Positions 1-8,779 are shown, counted from the first letter of the stretch. The stretch: DNA of 28,328 nt from DATLFA01 sp039934635 (GCA_039934635.1 JBDTLT010000050.1:1-28328), one strand, 5' to 3'. The notes: generated by a model not told the origin, from the sequence alone. Numbers and translations: made by a program.

Positions 1-69
1 ATGAGCGTGAAGCGCGGCCTTCTCGGCCCCTACCCGCGGCGCGGGTTCGGACTCGGCAGGATCAGTCAC
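1..69 (-). CDS. Possible N-terminal fragment of a gene running off the left edge
   Basis: A GTG at 67-69 opens a reading frame on the minus strand that stays open for 23 codons to the window edge; it begins VTDPAESEPAPRVGAEK. It would start 24 bases after the stop codon of the first CoA-transferase and so could be the next gene of the same operon. There is no clear ribosome-binding site. On the other strand a frame from 1 to 84 is also open and ends in TAG, so this stretch could instead be the tail of a plus-strand gene. No family can be assigned from so few residues. Confidence 0.3.
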   Translation of the reverse strand, partial: MTDPAESEPAPRVGAEKAALHAH

Positions 70-93
70 TGGGGCAAACGCTAGCTGTCGGCC

Positions 94-2454
94 TCAGTCC
101 GGCAGGTCGTTGCCCTTTGCGCGCGTCACGCCTTGCTCGTCGAGCGCCGCGATCTCCGCGTCGTTCAGGCCGAGCTCGTGCAGGATCGCCGGCGTGTGCT
201 CGCCCAGCGCGTCGGAGGGTGCGAGCGGCGTGGCGTGCTCGCCGAAGCGGATCGCCGGGCCGGCGCGCCAGAACATCGGCAGCCCCGGTTGCGTGGTCTC
301 GACGGAGATGTCGTTGGCGCGGGTCTGTTCGCTGAGCAACATGAAGTCGTGATGCGACGTCGCGTCGGCACGAACGGCCGGCACGCCCGCGTCCACGAGC
401 TCACGTTGCCAGTCATCGGCCGATCGCGTTGCGAAGACTTTGCCGAGTGCATCCGCGAGCTCGCCGCTGGCGTCGCGACTCGACTCGTCGAGTACGACGT
501 AGGGCGCGAGCAACGCCCGGTGGCGCGGGTCGTCGGCGAGCGACGGTTGGCCAACGGCCGTCGCGAGTGCGCGCAACTCGTCCTCACGATGGCATTCGAG
601 ATACAGCCAGCCGTCGGCAGTGGGGTAGAGGCGGTGCAACGCATGGAAGCCGTGCATGCCGCGATCGATGGTGCGATCGCGCTTGCCGTCCCACGACACG
701 CCCCATTCGGACACGGCATACGCCATCGACGTCAACATGACGGTCTCGACGTACTGGCCGCGCCCGGTGCGCTCGCGGGCTTCGAGGCCGATCATGACCG
801 CGGCCGAGGTGGCGAGCGCCGACGCGGGGTCCGCGTAGGTGCGATTGATCGGGTTGTTGTCCTCGCCCGCCTCGATGATGCCTGCGCCGGAGATTGCGTT
901 GGGCGACGAGTGGAAGCCCGCCTTGCGTGACCAGGGCCCGTTGCTGCCGAAGCACGACCCGTAGACGTACACGAGGCGCGGATTGCGGGCGATGAGCGTG
1001 TCGTAGTCGATGCCGAGCCGCGCCGGCGTGCCCGGCCGGAAGTTGTGGATGAAGACGTCGGCCCGATCGACCAGTTCGTACATCAAACGACGGCCCTCGT
1101 CGCTCTTGAGATCGAGCACGATCGACTCCTTGCCGACCATCGCCTTGACGTACGCGGTCGTCCAGTTGCGGCGGCCGGGGTCACCTTCGTTCGGCTCGAC
1201 CTTGTAGACCCGCGCGCCCGCTTCGCTCAGCAGCGTCGACGAGAACGGTGTGGCGTAGAAGTAGCCGCATTCGAGCACCGTCACGCCTTCGAGGGGGCGG
1301 CGGGGCGGTGAGTCGGTCACCGCTGGCTCGACGCGTGGGGCGTAGGCCAACACCGTGGCCGTGTCGGCGCCGAGCGCGGGTGCCGGCGCACCGATGACGG
1401 CGGGCGTGTCGGAGAGCAGCGCCAATGGGCCGATCTGGCGTGTGTGGCCGACGACGGGGTCGATGACGATCTTCGAGCGATCGTTCTCGAGATTTTGCGG
1501 ATGCTCGAGGTACTCGGGCGCCGAGAGGAATGGGTCGCCACCGATGTCGTCGCGGCTGAAGATGTCCATCCACTCGTCGCGAGTGCGCTCGCGCATGCGT
1601 TCGCGGACCATCGCGACGACTTCTTCGAGGCGCGCCTCAGAGGGGAACAGGTCGGGGATGTAGGGCAGGTCGGGCTCGGTCAGCAACGACTCGAGTCCCA
1701 TTGCATGCAGCCAGTTGCGGAAGTGCCGCTTTTGGCGCGCACACATCTGGATGAAACGGTCGTCCTTCGTCGGCGCGGTCATGAACGGCACGCGCATCAC
1801 ACCGAAGACGTAACCGTCGTTCGTGGTCGCGGCAGAACGGTTGCCGTAGCCGCTGGTCATGTCGTAGGTCGACAGCGTGTGTAAGAGGCTCGTGTAGATG
1901 TGCTGCCCGCGCCCGGTGCGCCGACGCGCGTAGAGCGCGGCCAGCAGACTCTGGACCGACAGCATCGCGGCGCCGTAGCCCTCGATCGGCACCGGCGCGA
2001 ATATCGGGCCGCTGCGATACCCGTTGGTCGACTCGAAGCGACCCGACGCCGCCGCCACGACGCCTTGGTAACCGGCCAGTTGCGCCAGCGGGCCGTGTTC
2101 GCCGAAGCCGCCGATCTCCACGTAGACGAGCGCCGGATTCGCCGCTCGCAACGTTGCCGCGTCGGCGCCCAACTGTTGGGCGCGGCCGGGGCGCAGTGCC
2201 ACGATCGCGCCGTCGACCGCCTGCGCCACCGACGCCAACTGCTGGCGACCGGCCGCGGTGTCGAGATCGATCACCGCGCTCTTCTTGCCGCGATTCCACA
2301 CCACGTGACCAGGACGGTCGCGGTCCCTCGAACCTCCAGGCGGTTCGACGAGCACGACCTCTGCGCCGTTTTCGGCCAGCACCATGCCGGCGATCGCAGT
2401 TGCCTCGCCCGCGCCGATCTGCAGGACCCGCAGTCCTTCGAGCGCTGTCGTCAC
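94..2454 (-). CDS. Tandem (two-domain) CaiB/BaiF family III CoA-transferase
   Basis: The 786-residue protein consists of two family III CoA-transferase halves, about 1-375 and 385-786; typical members have one domain of about 400 residues. Each half opens with the family's Rossmann-like start (LEGLRVLQIG; LEGVTVLECG) and carries GADVV/VEPP-like and RTGRGQ motifs. Known members move CoA between a donor thioester and an acid through an aspartyl-CoA intermediate. The aspartate normally found in GRGQxxD is replaced by Tyr187 in the first half and Glu570 in the second, so activity is uncertain. The GTG start has AGGGGG six bases upstream. It diverges from the CoA-ester lyase gene. Substrate is unknown; assignment to the family is secure, function is not. 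Confidence 0.9.
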   Translation of the reverse strand: MTTALEGLRVLQIGAGEATAIAGMVLAENGAEVVLVEPPGGSRDRDRPGHVVWNRGKKSAVIDLDTAAGRQQLASVAQAVDGAIVALRPGRAQQLGADAATLRAANPALVYVEIGGFGEHGPLAQLAGYQGVVAAASGRFESTNGYRSGPIFAPVPIEGYGAAMLSVQSLLAALYARRRTGRGQHIYTSLLHTLSTYDMTSGYGNRSAATTNDGYVFGVMRVPFMTAPTKDDRFIQMCARQKRHFRNWLHAMGLESLLTEPDLPYIPDLFPSEARLEEVVAMVRERMRERTRDEWMDIFSRDDIGGDPFLSAPEYLEHPQNLENDRSKIVIDPVVGHTRQIGPLALLSDTPAVIGAPAPALGADTATVLAYAPRVEPAVTDSPPRRPLEGVTVLECGYFYATPFSSTLLSEAGARVYKVEPNEGDPGRRNWTTAYVKAMVGKESIVLDLKSDEGRRLMYELVDRADVFIHNFRPGTPARLGIDYDTLIARNPRLVYVYGSCFGSNGPWSRKAGFHSSPNAISGAGIIEAGEDNNPINRTYADPASALATSAAVMIGLEARERTGRGQYVETVMLTSMAYAVSEWGVSWDGKRDRTIDRGMHGFHALHRLYPTADGWLYLECHREDELRALATAVGQPSLADDPRHRALLAPYVVLDESSRDASGELADALGKVFATRSADDWQRELVDAGVPAVRADATSHHDFMLLSEQTRANDISVETTQPGLPMFWRAGPAIRFGEHATPLAPSDALGEHTPAILHELGLNDAEIAALDEQGVTRAKGNDLPD

Positions 2455-2474
2455 ATCGAACCCCCTGACCGTGT

Positions 2475-2492
2475 CCGCGGGTTCCCCCGCGG
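2475..2492. promoter_or_regulatory. Perfect hairpin/inverted repeat in divergent intergenic region
   Basis: CCGCGGG (2475-2481) and CCCGCGG (2486-2492) form a perfect 7-base inverted repeat with a TTCC loop. It lies 20 bases before the first CoA-transferase start and about 25 bases upstream of the lyase promoter's -35 box, so it could be an operator or a 5' leader hairpin. Structure is seen; role is inferred. Confidence 0.4.
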
Positions 2493-2516
2493 TCGTAGAC
2501 CAACCTAACTTCCCGC

Positions 2517-2545
2517 TTCGGCAAGGACCGCTCTGGCCCTAGATT
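2517..2545 (+). promoter_or_regulatory. Candidate promoter of the CoA-ester lyase gene
   Basis: TTCGGC (2517-2522) and TAGATT (2540-2545) are spaced 17 bases apart and resemble -35 and -10 boxes of housekeeping actinobacterial promoters (TAnnnT type). The predicted transcript would start near 2552 and give a leader of about 25 bases containing GAGGAG at 2564-2569, six bases before the ATG. Confidence 0.45.
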
Positions 2546-2575
2546 CTGTCGGCCGCACACGACGAGGAGCGCACC

Positions 2576-3481
2576 ATGGTTACCGCAGGTATCGACGTAC
2601 ACCCCGTTCGCACCATCCTCTTCGTACCAGCGAATCGCGAAGACCGGATGCGAAAGTCGTTGACACTCGACACAGACGCGGTGATCTTCGACCTCGAGAG
2701 TGCAATTCCGCGCGGCGAAGCCACCGTCGCCCGCGGCATGGTGCGGGCAGTGCTCGACAGCCATCACAACGCACGTCCGCGCATTTGTGTACGCATCTCC
2801 GCCGTCACCACCGACGAGTTCACCGACGACCTTGCCGCCGCGGTACATCCCAACCTCGCGGCAGTCGTCCTACCGCAGGTCGTTTCGGCCGACGACGTCG
2901 TCGCCACCGATGCCGCGCTCGGCCGCGCCGAAGCCGCGGCCGGGGTCACGGTGGGCAGCACGATCATCGTCCCGTTGCTCGAGACGGCCAACGCACTGCG
3001 CACCGCATACGAGATCGCCAGCAGCTCGCCCCGCGTCGCCTATATGGGTGGGGCGACATCGCGCGGTGGCGATCTCGCCCGCTCCGTCGGCTTCCGCTTC
3101 ACCCCCGAAGGCCAAGAAACGCTCTACCTGCGATCGAAGGCGCTCATCGACGTACGGGCCGCCGACATCCAGAATCCGCTCAGCGGGCTCTGGGGCAACA
3201 TCGAAGACCTCGACGGACTGCGCACATTCGCGCGCGCCACTCGCAACCTCGGCTACGAGGGGATGATGGTCATCCATCCGTCGCATCTCGCGATCGTCAA
3301 CGAAGCCTTCACGCCGTCCGCTGCGGAGCTCGACGAGTGGAAGGGGATCGTCTCTGCCATGGAAGAGGCCGAACGCGAAGGTCTCGGCGCGATCCGCCTC
3401 AACGGTCGGCTGATCGACGTCGCGCATGTCCACACCGCACGCAAAGAACTCGCTCGCGCCGCGCGCCTCGGCCTCGTGTGA
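2576..3481 (+). CDS. CitE-like CoA-ester lyase (HpcH/HpaI aldolase family)
   Basis: The 301-residue protein matches the citrate lyase beta-chain-like/malyl-CoA lyase group, TIM-barrel enzymes that cleave or form beta-hydroxyacyl-CoA thioesters with Mg2+. Visible hallmarks are RTILFVPAN (12-20), the DLE of DLESAIP (39-45; usual form DLEDAVP, so the second Asp is Ser42), Arg73 in the substrate-binding strand, the metal ligand Glu136 in ETA, Asp166 in GGDLA, and a closing GYEGMMVIHPSHLAIVN segment (226-242), the usual GFxGKxxIHPxQ motif. The ATG start is fixed by GAGGAG six bases upstream. Its neighbours transfer CoA and oxidise substrates, so it probably performs the C-C cleavage step of one pathway. 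The substrate cannot be read from sequence. Confidence 0.85.
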   Translation: MVTAGIDVHPVRTILFVPANREDRMRKSLTLDTDAVIFDLESAIPRGEATVARGMVRAVLDSHHNARPRICVRISAVTTDEFTDDLAAAVHPNLAAVVLPQVVSADDVVATDAALGRAEAAAGVTVGSTIIVPLLETANALRTAYEIASSSPRVAYMGGATSRGGDLARSVGFRFTPEGQETLYLRSKALIDVRAADIQNPLSGLWGNIEDLDGLRTFARATRNLGYEGMMVIHPSHLAIVNEAFTPSAAELDEWKGIVSAMEEAEREGLGAIRLNGRLIDVAHVHTARKELARAARLGLV

Positions 3482-3491
3482 ACAGAGCGGG

Positions 3492-4913
3492 CTATTTGAG
3501 GGTGGTGCGCAGAGCGGCGCGGGCGGCATTGAATCCGCACATGCCGTGGACGCCGCCGCCCGGAGCCGTCGAGGCCGAACACAAGAACAGCGACGGGTTG
3601 GGCGTGCGGTAGTTGTGGCGGCTGACGAATGGCCGAGCGATCAATTGACTCATTGCATGCGCGCCACCCGCGATGTCGCCGCCGATGTAGTTGGCGTTGT
3701 AATCCTCGAACTGCGCGGCAGTGATTACCGCCCGGGCCCGCACAACGTCGCGAAAGCCCGGTGCGAATCGCTCGATCTGTGCCTCGATGACGTCGGTTTG
3801 ATCGAGTGTCGAACCGTTCGGGACATGCGCGTAGACCCACAACGGATGGGTACCGCGTGGCGCACGCGTGTCATCGGCAACCGACGGCTGGGCCACGAGA
3901 ACGAACGGCTTGTCGGCGTGCTTGCCCGCGGCGACCATCGCCTCCGCGGACGCGATCTCGGCGCCGGTGCCACCGACGTGGACCGTGCCCGCGCGACGCG
4001 CGGCCTCTGCCCGCCAGGGGACTGGCGCGTCGAGCACGTAGTCGATCTTGAATGCGCCCGGGCCATGACGGAAGGCGTTGAGGCGGCGGCGATAGAGCTT
4101 GGGCAGCGCGTCGCCGGCGATCGCCGCCAGTTGCCGGGGAGAGGTGTCGAACAGCGTTGTTCGCGCGGCCGGTATGTCGGCGAGTGATCGCACCTCGCGT
4201 CCGCACTCGACGCGCCCTCCGAGCTCGACCAGGCGCGCCACCAGTGCGTCGATGATGCGTTGCGAGCCACCGCGCGCGAACGGCCAGCCGTGCGCATGCG
4301 CGCCCGCCAGCAGCAGCATCCCGAACGACGAGGTGAGCAACCGGCGGAAGGGCAACATCGCGTGTGCCGCGCACCCGGCAAAGAGCGCCTGCCCCTCGTC
4401 GGTCGAAAACCGGCGGAGCGTCATGGCGGCCGGTTGCACTGCGTTCAGACCGAAGCGGGTGAAGAAGATCGGGTGGCGCGGAACGTGCACGACCGGCCCC
4501 AAGACATCGTCACAGAGGTCGTCGTAACGACGCGCCAGACGGCCGACGACCGATCGATACAGCTTGCCGTCGGCGCCCAGCCCGGCGATCGTCGCGTCGA
4601 GGTCGGCCTCGGCGACCCCGCACCGGCCGTCATCGAGGGGATGTGCGAGCGGCGTCGGCGGATGCACCCATTCGAGCCCGAGGCGTTCGAGTGGCTGCGA
4701 CCGGAAGAACGGCGACGCGATGCCGAGCGCGTGCACGGCCGAGCACACGTCGTTGATCACGTCGCTCTCGATCAGCGCTTTGGATCGTGCGCCACCGCCC
4801 GGCGTCGACGCGGCTTCGAGCACCACGACCGACCGACCCGCCTGCGCCAACGTCACTGCCGCCGAGAGGCCGTTGGGCCCGGCGCCCACGACCACCGCAT
4901 CGAGTTCACTCAT
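3492..4913 (-). CDS. FAD-dependent oxidoreductase, PYROXD2/phytoene-desaturase-like
   Basis: The 473-residue protein begins with an FAD-binding Rossmann motif, VVVGAGPNGLSAA (GxGxxG at 10-15) followed by VVVLEA, and ends with the second FAD-binding segment PSLFLCSASTAPGGGVHGMC, typical of the phytoene-desaturase/PYROXD2-like amine-oxidase superfamily. No signal peptide or membrane segment is seen. Its ATG overlaps the stop of the preceding CoA-transferase gene in an ATGA, indicating translational coupling and one operon. It converges with the CoA-ester lyase gene, leaving 10 bases between the stops. The substrate is unknown; carotenoid desaturation is unlikely because no other carotenoid gene is nearby. 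Dehydrogenation of a compound handled by the linked CoA enzymes is an inference. Confidence 0.85.
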   Translation of the reverse strand: MSELDAVVVGAGPNGLSAAVTLAQAGRSVVVLEAASTPGGGARSKALIESDVINDVCSAVHALGIASPFFRSQPLERLGLEWVHPPTPLAHPLDDGRCGVAEADLDATIAGLGADGKLYRSVVGRLARRYDDLCDDVLGPVVHVPRHPIFFTRFGLNAVQPAAMTLRRFSTDEGQALFAGCAAHAMLPFRRLLTSSFGMLLLAGAHAHGWPFARGGSQRIIDALVARLVELGGRVECGREVRSLADIPAARTTLFDTSPRQLAAIAGDALPKLYRRRLNAFRHGPGAFKIDYVLDAPVPWRAEAARRAGTVHVGGTGAEIASAEAMVAAGKHADKPFVLVAQPSVADDTRAPRGTHPLWVYAHVPNGSTLDQTDVIEAQIERFAPGFRDVVRARAVITAAQFEDYNANYIGGDIAGGAHAMSQLIARPFVSRHNYRTPNPSLFLCSASTAPGGGVHGMCGFNAARAALRTTLK

Positions 4914-7315
4914 GAACGCGGCCGCGGGATCTCGAGCACGCCATCGGCGATCAGCTTGTCGATTTCGTTGTCGTCGAGCCCGAGCAGTGTGTGCGCGATC
5001 TCGCGCGTGTGTTCACCGATGAGCGGTGCCTGCGCGATGTGCGGGTCGGTCATGCCCGACCCGCGAAACGCCGGTCCTTCGAAAGTCAACGGCCCGGCAT
5101 CTTGTTGTAGCACCGGCACCAAGAAGCCACGCGCGATGAAGTGCGGATCGCTGAACTGATCGAATGACGACAACATCGCACCGGCCGGCACGCCGTGCGC
5201 TTGCGCGCACCGCATGACCTCACTCGGCGGCAACGTCGATGTCCACTCGGCGACCTTGTCGTTGATCTCGCGGCGCGCCGCTTTGCGACCGCCGGCAGTG
5301 GCGAAGCGCGCATTGCTCGCCCACGCCGGTCGTTCCATCGCCTCGACGAGTCCTTGCCAGTCATGATCGTCGCGCACGCAGATGACCGCCCATGTCTGTT
5401 CGCCCTCGCAGGGAAAGACTCCCCATGGCGCGCCGCGCTCGTCGTCGTTGCCGTCGGGCCGCACGGACCCGGGCGCGATCGATTCGCGAGCGAGCAGGTC
5501 GCCGATGTTGGCGATGGTGGCTTCGACTTGCGCGATGTCACTGTGGACGCCCGAGCCTGTCGTGTCGCGGGCATACACACCGAGCAACCCGGCGATCGCA
5601 CACAGACGGCCGACGAAATGATCGGGGTGAATAGCCGAATTGCCGGGGGGAGTGTCGCCGTCGTCGAAGTTCCAGAGATGACTGAGGCCGCCGAACGTCT
5701 GCGTCGTCGGGCCGTAACCGATCCACGAGGCGAAGGCGCCCCGCGACCCGACGAGTTGACTCGACGCCATCGAGATGCCGGGGTTGAGCGCGTGCAGCGT
5801 GCCGTAGCCGACACCCATGTCGTCCATGGTGCCCGTCGAGTTGTTCTCGATGACGATGTCGGCTTGTTCGGCCAACCGGTGCAGTACCGCGTTGCCTTCT
5901 GACTTCTTCGCGTTGACGCCGAAGCTGCGCTTGGACCGACTCGACGACGCGAACGAGGGCGTCATCTCGGTGCCCATGATGAGTCGTATGAAGTCGGGAT
6001 AGGTCCGCGACTCGATCTTGATCACGTCGGCGCCGTACTCGGCGAGCATGCGACCACCTTCGACACCGACGCCACCGTGGCCGAAGTCGAGCACCCGCAA
6101 CCCTTCGAGTGGCGCGGTCGGTGTGGGCGCCGGCGCCGCGACAGGCGCCGGTGGGTCGATCGGTGCCGGCACGATCGATTGGTGCTCGCCGATGGTCGGC
6201 GCGCGAAACCGAAAGCCCATGCGTTCATCGTCGAGCGAGAGCAAGCCGTCTACGACCTTGGCGCTCATACCGGGCGCGACTTCGGCGGCGCGGAACGTCT
6301 TGCGAGAGACGAAGTGCTCGTTGACCAACACGTCGGCCGGCTTCAACATCGGGGTCGCGACAATGCCGCGCCGTTGGGCTTCGGCGGCGGCGTCGACCAT
6401 CGTCATCGTCGAGAAGAACTCTTCGAACATGGGGTTGAGCACGTCCATGTTCTGCATGCGTCCCACCGTGGTCGCCCACATCGGATCGCTCAGCGCCTCG
6501 GGCGAGCCCATCCATTCCCAGAGCGCGATCCACTGTCGCGGCGCGAGGATCACCAGGCGGATGAATCCGTCTTTGGTGCGCAGATGCGGGTAGAGCGGCG
6601 AGTTGCCGCTGCGCAACGTGTTGGGTTTGGCCCCGCTGTTGATGATGGCCGAGGTGTTGGGCACGCCCCACGTGTTGAGTTGCGTCATCGATTCGAGCGC
6701 CGATACATCGAGGTGCTGACCACGGTGGGTGCGGCGCCGCTGCAGGAGCGCCGACAAGACCGCGAAGACCCCGATGACCGACGCCGTGTCGGACGGGACG
6801 GAACCGGGCATCAGCAGCGGCGGCTTGGACGGGATACCCGAGTTGGCGAGCCAGCCCGAGAGCGCGAACACCACGTCGTCGGTCGCGACGTGCTGCGCGT
6901 AGGGACCGGTCTGGCCGAACGGCGTGATCGAGCAGACGATGAGCCGCGGAAACAGTTCGCACAGCGACCGGGGCGACAGACCGAGCGCTGCGAGCACACC
7001 TACCGGTGTCGACTCGATGAACACGTCGGCGTCGCGCAACAGCGCGAGCAACCGGCCCCGATCGTCGTGATCCTCGATGTCGAGGACGACCCCGCGCTTG
7101 TTGAAGTTGCGGTACAGGAACCACAGGCTCTGGCCGTCGTCGGAGTAGGGCGGTAACCGTCGCGCCGCGGCGCCGCCCGGTGGCTCGACGAGCACGACGT
7201 CGGCACCGAAGTCGCCGAGTAGGCGACCACACAACGCACCCCATTCGCCGGTCATGTCGATGACGCGCAGCCCGTGCAAGGGTCGCGACTCCGCGGTCGT
7301 CGTTTGCTCGCTCAT
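4910..7315 (-). CDS. Tandem (two-domain) CaiB/BaiF family III CoA-transferase, second copy
   Basis: A second double CoA-transferase of about 801 residues: half one 12-380, a Pro/Ala-rich linker (384-402), half two 402-801. The usual catalytic aspartate appears preserved in both: Asp203 in RGQHLDVSALES and Asp593 in GVHSDIAQVEA, though the second lacks the normal GRGQ context. This contrasts with the first tandem protein of the region. Start choice: ATG at 7313-7315 (MSEQTTT) has GAGG four to seven bases upstream; ATG at 7330 and TTG at 7363 are in-frame alternatives. Its stop overlaps the FAD oxidoreductase start by four bases. The family transfers CoA between acids; specificity is unknown. 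Confidence 0.88.
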   Translation of the reverse strand: MSEQTTTAESRPLHGLRVIDMTGEWGALCGRLLGDFGADVVLVEPPGGAAARRLPPYSDDGQSLWFLYRNFNKRGVVLDIEDHDDRGRLLALLRDADVFIESTPVGVLAALGLSPRSLCELFPRLIVCSITPFGQTGPYAQHVATDDVVFALSGWLANSGIPSKPPLLMPGSVPSDTASVIGVFAVLSALLQRRRTHRGQHLDVSALESMTQLNTWGVPNTSAIINSGAKPNTLRSGNSPLYPHLRTKDGFIRLVILAPRQWIALWEWMGSPEALSDPMWATTVGRMQNMDVLNPMFEEFFSTMTMVDAAAEAQRRGIVATPMLKPADVLVNEHFVSRKTFRAAEVAPGMSAKVVDGLLSLDDERMGFRFRAPTIGEHQSIVPAPIDPPAPVAAPAPTPTAPLEGLRVLDFGHGGVGVEGGRMLAEYGADVIKIESRTYPDFIRLIMGTEMTPSFASSSRSKRSFGVNAKKSEGNAVLHRLAEQADIVIENNSTGTMDDMGVGYGTLHALNPGISMASSQLVGSRGAFASWIGYGPTTQTFGGLSHLWNFDDGDTPPGNSAIHPDHFVGRLCAIAGLLGVYARDTTGSGVHSDIAQVEATIANIGDLLARESIAPGSVRPDGNDDERGAPWGVFPCEGEQTWAVICVRDDHDWQGLVEAMERPAWASNARFATAGGRKAARREINDKVAEWTSTLPPSEVMRCAQAHGVPAGAMLSSFDQFSDPHFIARGFLVPVLQQDAGPLTFEGPAFRGSGMTDPHIAQAPLIGEHTREIAHTLLGLDDNEIDKLIADGVLEIPRPRS

Positions 7316-7397
7316 CTGCCTCGAGTCCATCCCTGCGTCCGACGGAGGCGCAGTCTCGCGCAACCCGAGGGCAGCCAGTGGCCCAGCGGCCCGTATC

Positions 7398-7432
7398 GCG
7401 GCGAAGCCGCCAATCCGTTGCGGCGGAGCCGC
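7398..7432 (-). terminator. Two adjacent identical-stem hairpins after the LCP gene
   Basis: GCGGC-GAA-GCCGC (7398-7410) and GCGGC-GGA-GCCGC (7420-7432) are two five-base-pair hairpins with three-base loops placed just after the LCP stop codon and before the CoA-transferase operon. No T-run follows. They may end or trim the LCP transcript, or be a small repeat element. Confidence 0.35.
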
Positions 7433-7438
7433 ACAAAG

Positions 7439-8779
7439 TTAGTGGCGGACGCGGTCGAGCGCCGTCTGCGCCGCCGGCTCGTTCAGCAACAACACGGCCG
7501 CACCACCGGCAGTCGTCGTCGGCTTGACCGGCAACTCGACGGTCTCGGGATCGAGGCCCCGCAGCTTGCGGCCGAAGCCGATCATGTCGCGAAAACTCAT
7601 GGCGTCGTCGGTGTGCAAGCCCGCGGCAACACCATCGGCGATGCGCAGCAGAGTCAGGGGATTGCGAGCGTCACCAACCTTTGACATGACCGCCCGGAAG
7701 AAGGCTTGCTGGCGCTCGATACGGCCGAGGTCCGCGGTCGGGTCGACGACCTTCTTACCATCGATGATGCGCGTGTAGTGACGCGAACGCACGTAGGCCA
7801 GTGCTTGGTCGCGGTTGAGTTTCTGCGGTCCGGCGGTCTTGATGTCGAGGCCGCTGTTCAGATCGATCGCGGGCGCGTCGAAGTCGATGACCACGCCGCC
7901 GACCGCGTCGACGAGCTCGAGAAAGCCGACGAAGTCCATCTCGATGTAGTGATGCACGGGTATTCCAAGGCTCTGTTGCACGGTCTGGATCAGGCCCACC
8001 GGACCGCGACCGCCCTGGATTGCCGTGTTGATGCGATCTCGGCCCTTGCCCCCGACGATCGGTAGGAACAGGTCACGGGGCAACGGCAACATGACGTTGC
8101 CGTCGGGCCCGATGTGCAGGATCACGATCGTGTCGGTGCGAGCCGGACCGGTGTCGTCACCGAACACTTCTGCGTTCGGGTCGTCGTCGGCGATGCCGAC
8201 GCGAGAGTCGGAGCCGACGATGAGGTAGTTGGTGCCGCCACTGGCATGTTCGGTGAGGGCCGCCTTGACCGGCACGCGTTCGATCTTGCGGTACGAACGC
8301 CATCCGAGACCAACGAAGGCCAACGCGAGAATCGTGCACACGCTCAAGATCGTGATCGCGGTCCATTTGGCGCGGCGGCGGAATTTGGATCGGCTCGGCG
8401 AAGTGCGCGGCTCGTCGCCGGCGGGCGGATCGACCGACGGTTCGACCGTCGGCGGGCTGTCGGGAAGGATCTCGATGTCGGGTTCGCCAACCGGCGCATC
8501 GATGACGAACGAGCGGGGATCGACCGTCAACGTCGCCGATCGCCGGGGCGGCGCCGACTCGGGCAGCGCTGCGGCGCGAGTGGTGGGACGCCGCTTTGGT
8601 GCCGTCGACGTCGTCTGCGGGGCCCGAGGCGGTGGCGAATCTCGCGCCGGCGAGGGGCGTGGACCGGGTCGAGGGGTCGGGCGCGGCGACGGGCGCGCGG
8701 CAGCCGGTGCGGCACGCGGCGTCGGGCGCGGAGAGGGGCGCGGGTTCGGTCGAGGGCGGGCGTTCGGCATCTCGGGCAT
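7439..8779 (-). CDS. LytR-CpsA-Psr (LCP) family cell-wall glycopolymer ligase
   Basis: About 446 residues from the chosen ATG. A long cytoplasmic tail (1-135) is rich in Pro-Arg repeats, a single membrane helix spans about 138-160, and an extracellular LCP domain follows. LCP hallmarks are NYLIVGSDSR (184-193), ARTDTIVILHI with Asp216, PLPRDLFLPI (Arg235-Asp236) and RINTAIQGG (249-257); these acidic and basic residues bind the polyprenyl-pyrophosphate donor. Family members attach teichoic-acid-like polymers or arabinogalactan to peptidoglycan. The N-terminus is uncertain: an ATG at 8815 adds 12 residues but its G-run abuts the start codon, and the frame stays open further into the divergent M23 gene. 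Divergent pairing with an envelope peptidase fits a wall role. Confidence 0.87.
   Translation of the reverse strand: MPEMPNARPRPNPRPSPRPTPRAAPAAARPSPRPTPRPGPRPSPARDSPPPRAPQTTSTAPKRRPTTRAAALPESAPPRRSATLTVDPRSFVIDAPVGEPDIEILPDSPPTVEPSVDPPAGDEPRTSPSRSKFRRRAKWTAITILSVCTILALAFVGLGWRSYRKIERVPVKAALTEHASGGTNYLIVGSDSRVGIADDDPNAEVFGDDTGPARTDTIVILHIGPDGNVMLPLPRDLFLPIVGGKGRDRINTAIQGGRGPVGLIQTVQQSLGIPVHHYIEMDFVGFLELVDAVGGVVIDFDAPAIDLNSGLDIKTAGPQKLNRDQALAYVRSRHYTRIIDGKKVVDPTADLGRIERQQAFFRAVMSKVGDARNPLTLLRIADGVAAGLHTDDAMSFRDMIGFGRKLRGLDPETVELPVKPTTTAGGAAVLLLNEPAAQTALDRVRH

Noticed and set aside
1..84. Short plus-strand frame starting with ATG at base 1 and ending TAG
   Set aside because: 27 codons, no upstream context; could be the tail of a plus-strand gene but nothing recognisable. 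It competes with the minus-strand start at 69.
133..930. Long plus-strand open frame of 265 codons opposite the first CoA-transferase
   Set aside because: It lies wholly antisense to a gene with clear family motifs and its translation is Arg/Val-rich without motifs, as expected from GC-rich shadow frames.
3426..4187. Plus-strand open frame antisense to the FAD oxidoreductase
   Set aside because: No motif, low-complexity basic translation; the opposite strand has a complete FAD-binding protein.
6077..7156. 359-codon plus-strand frame antisense to the second CoA-transferase
   Set aside because: Arg/His/Gly-rich shadow of the real gene, without family features or ribosome site.
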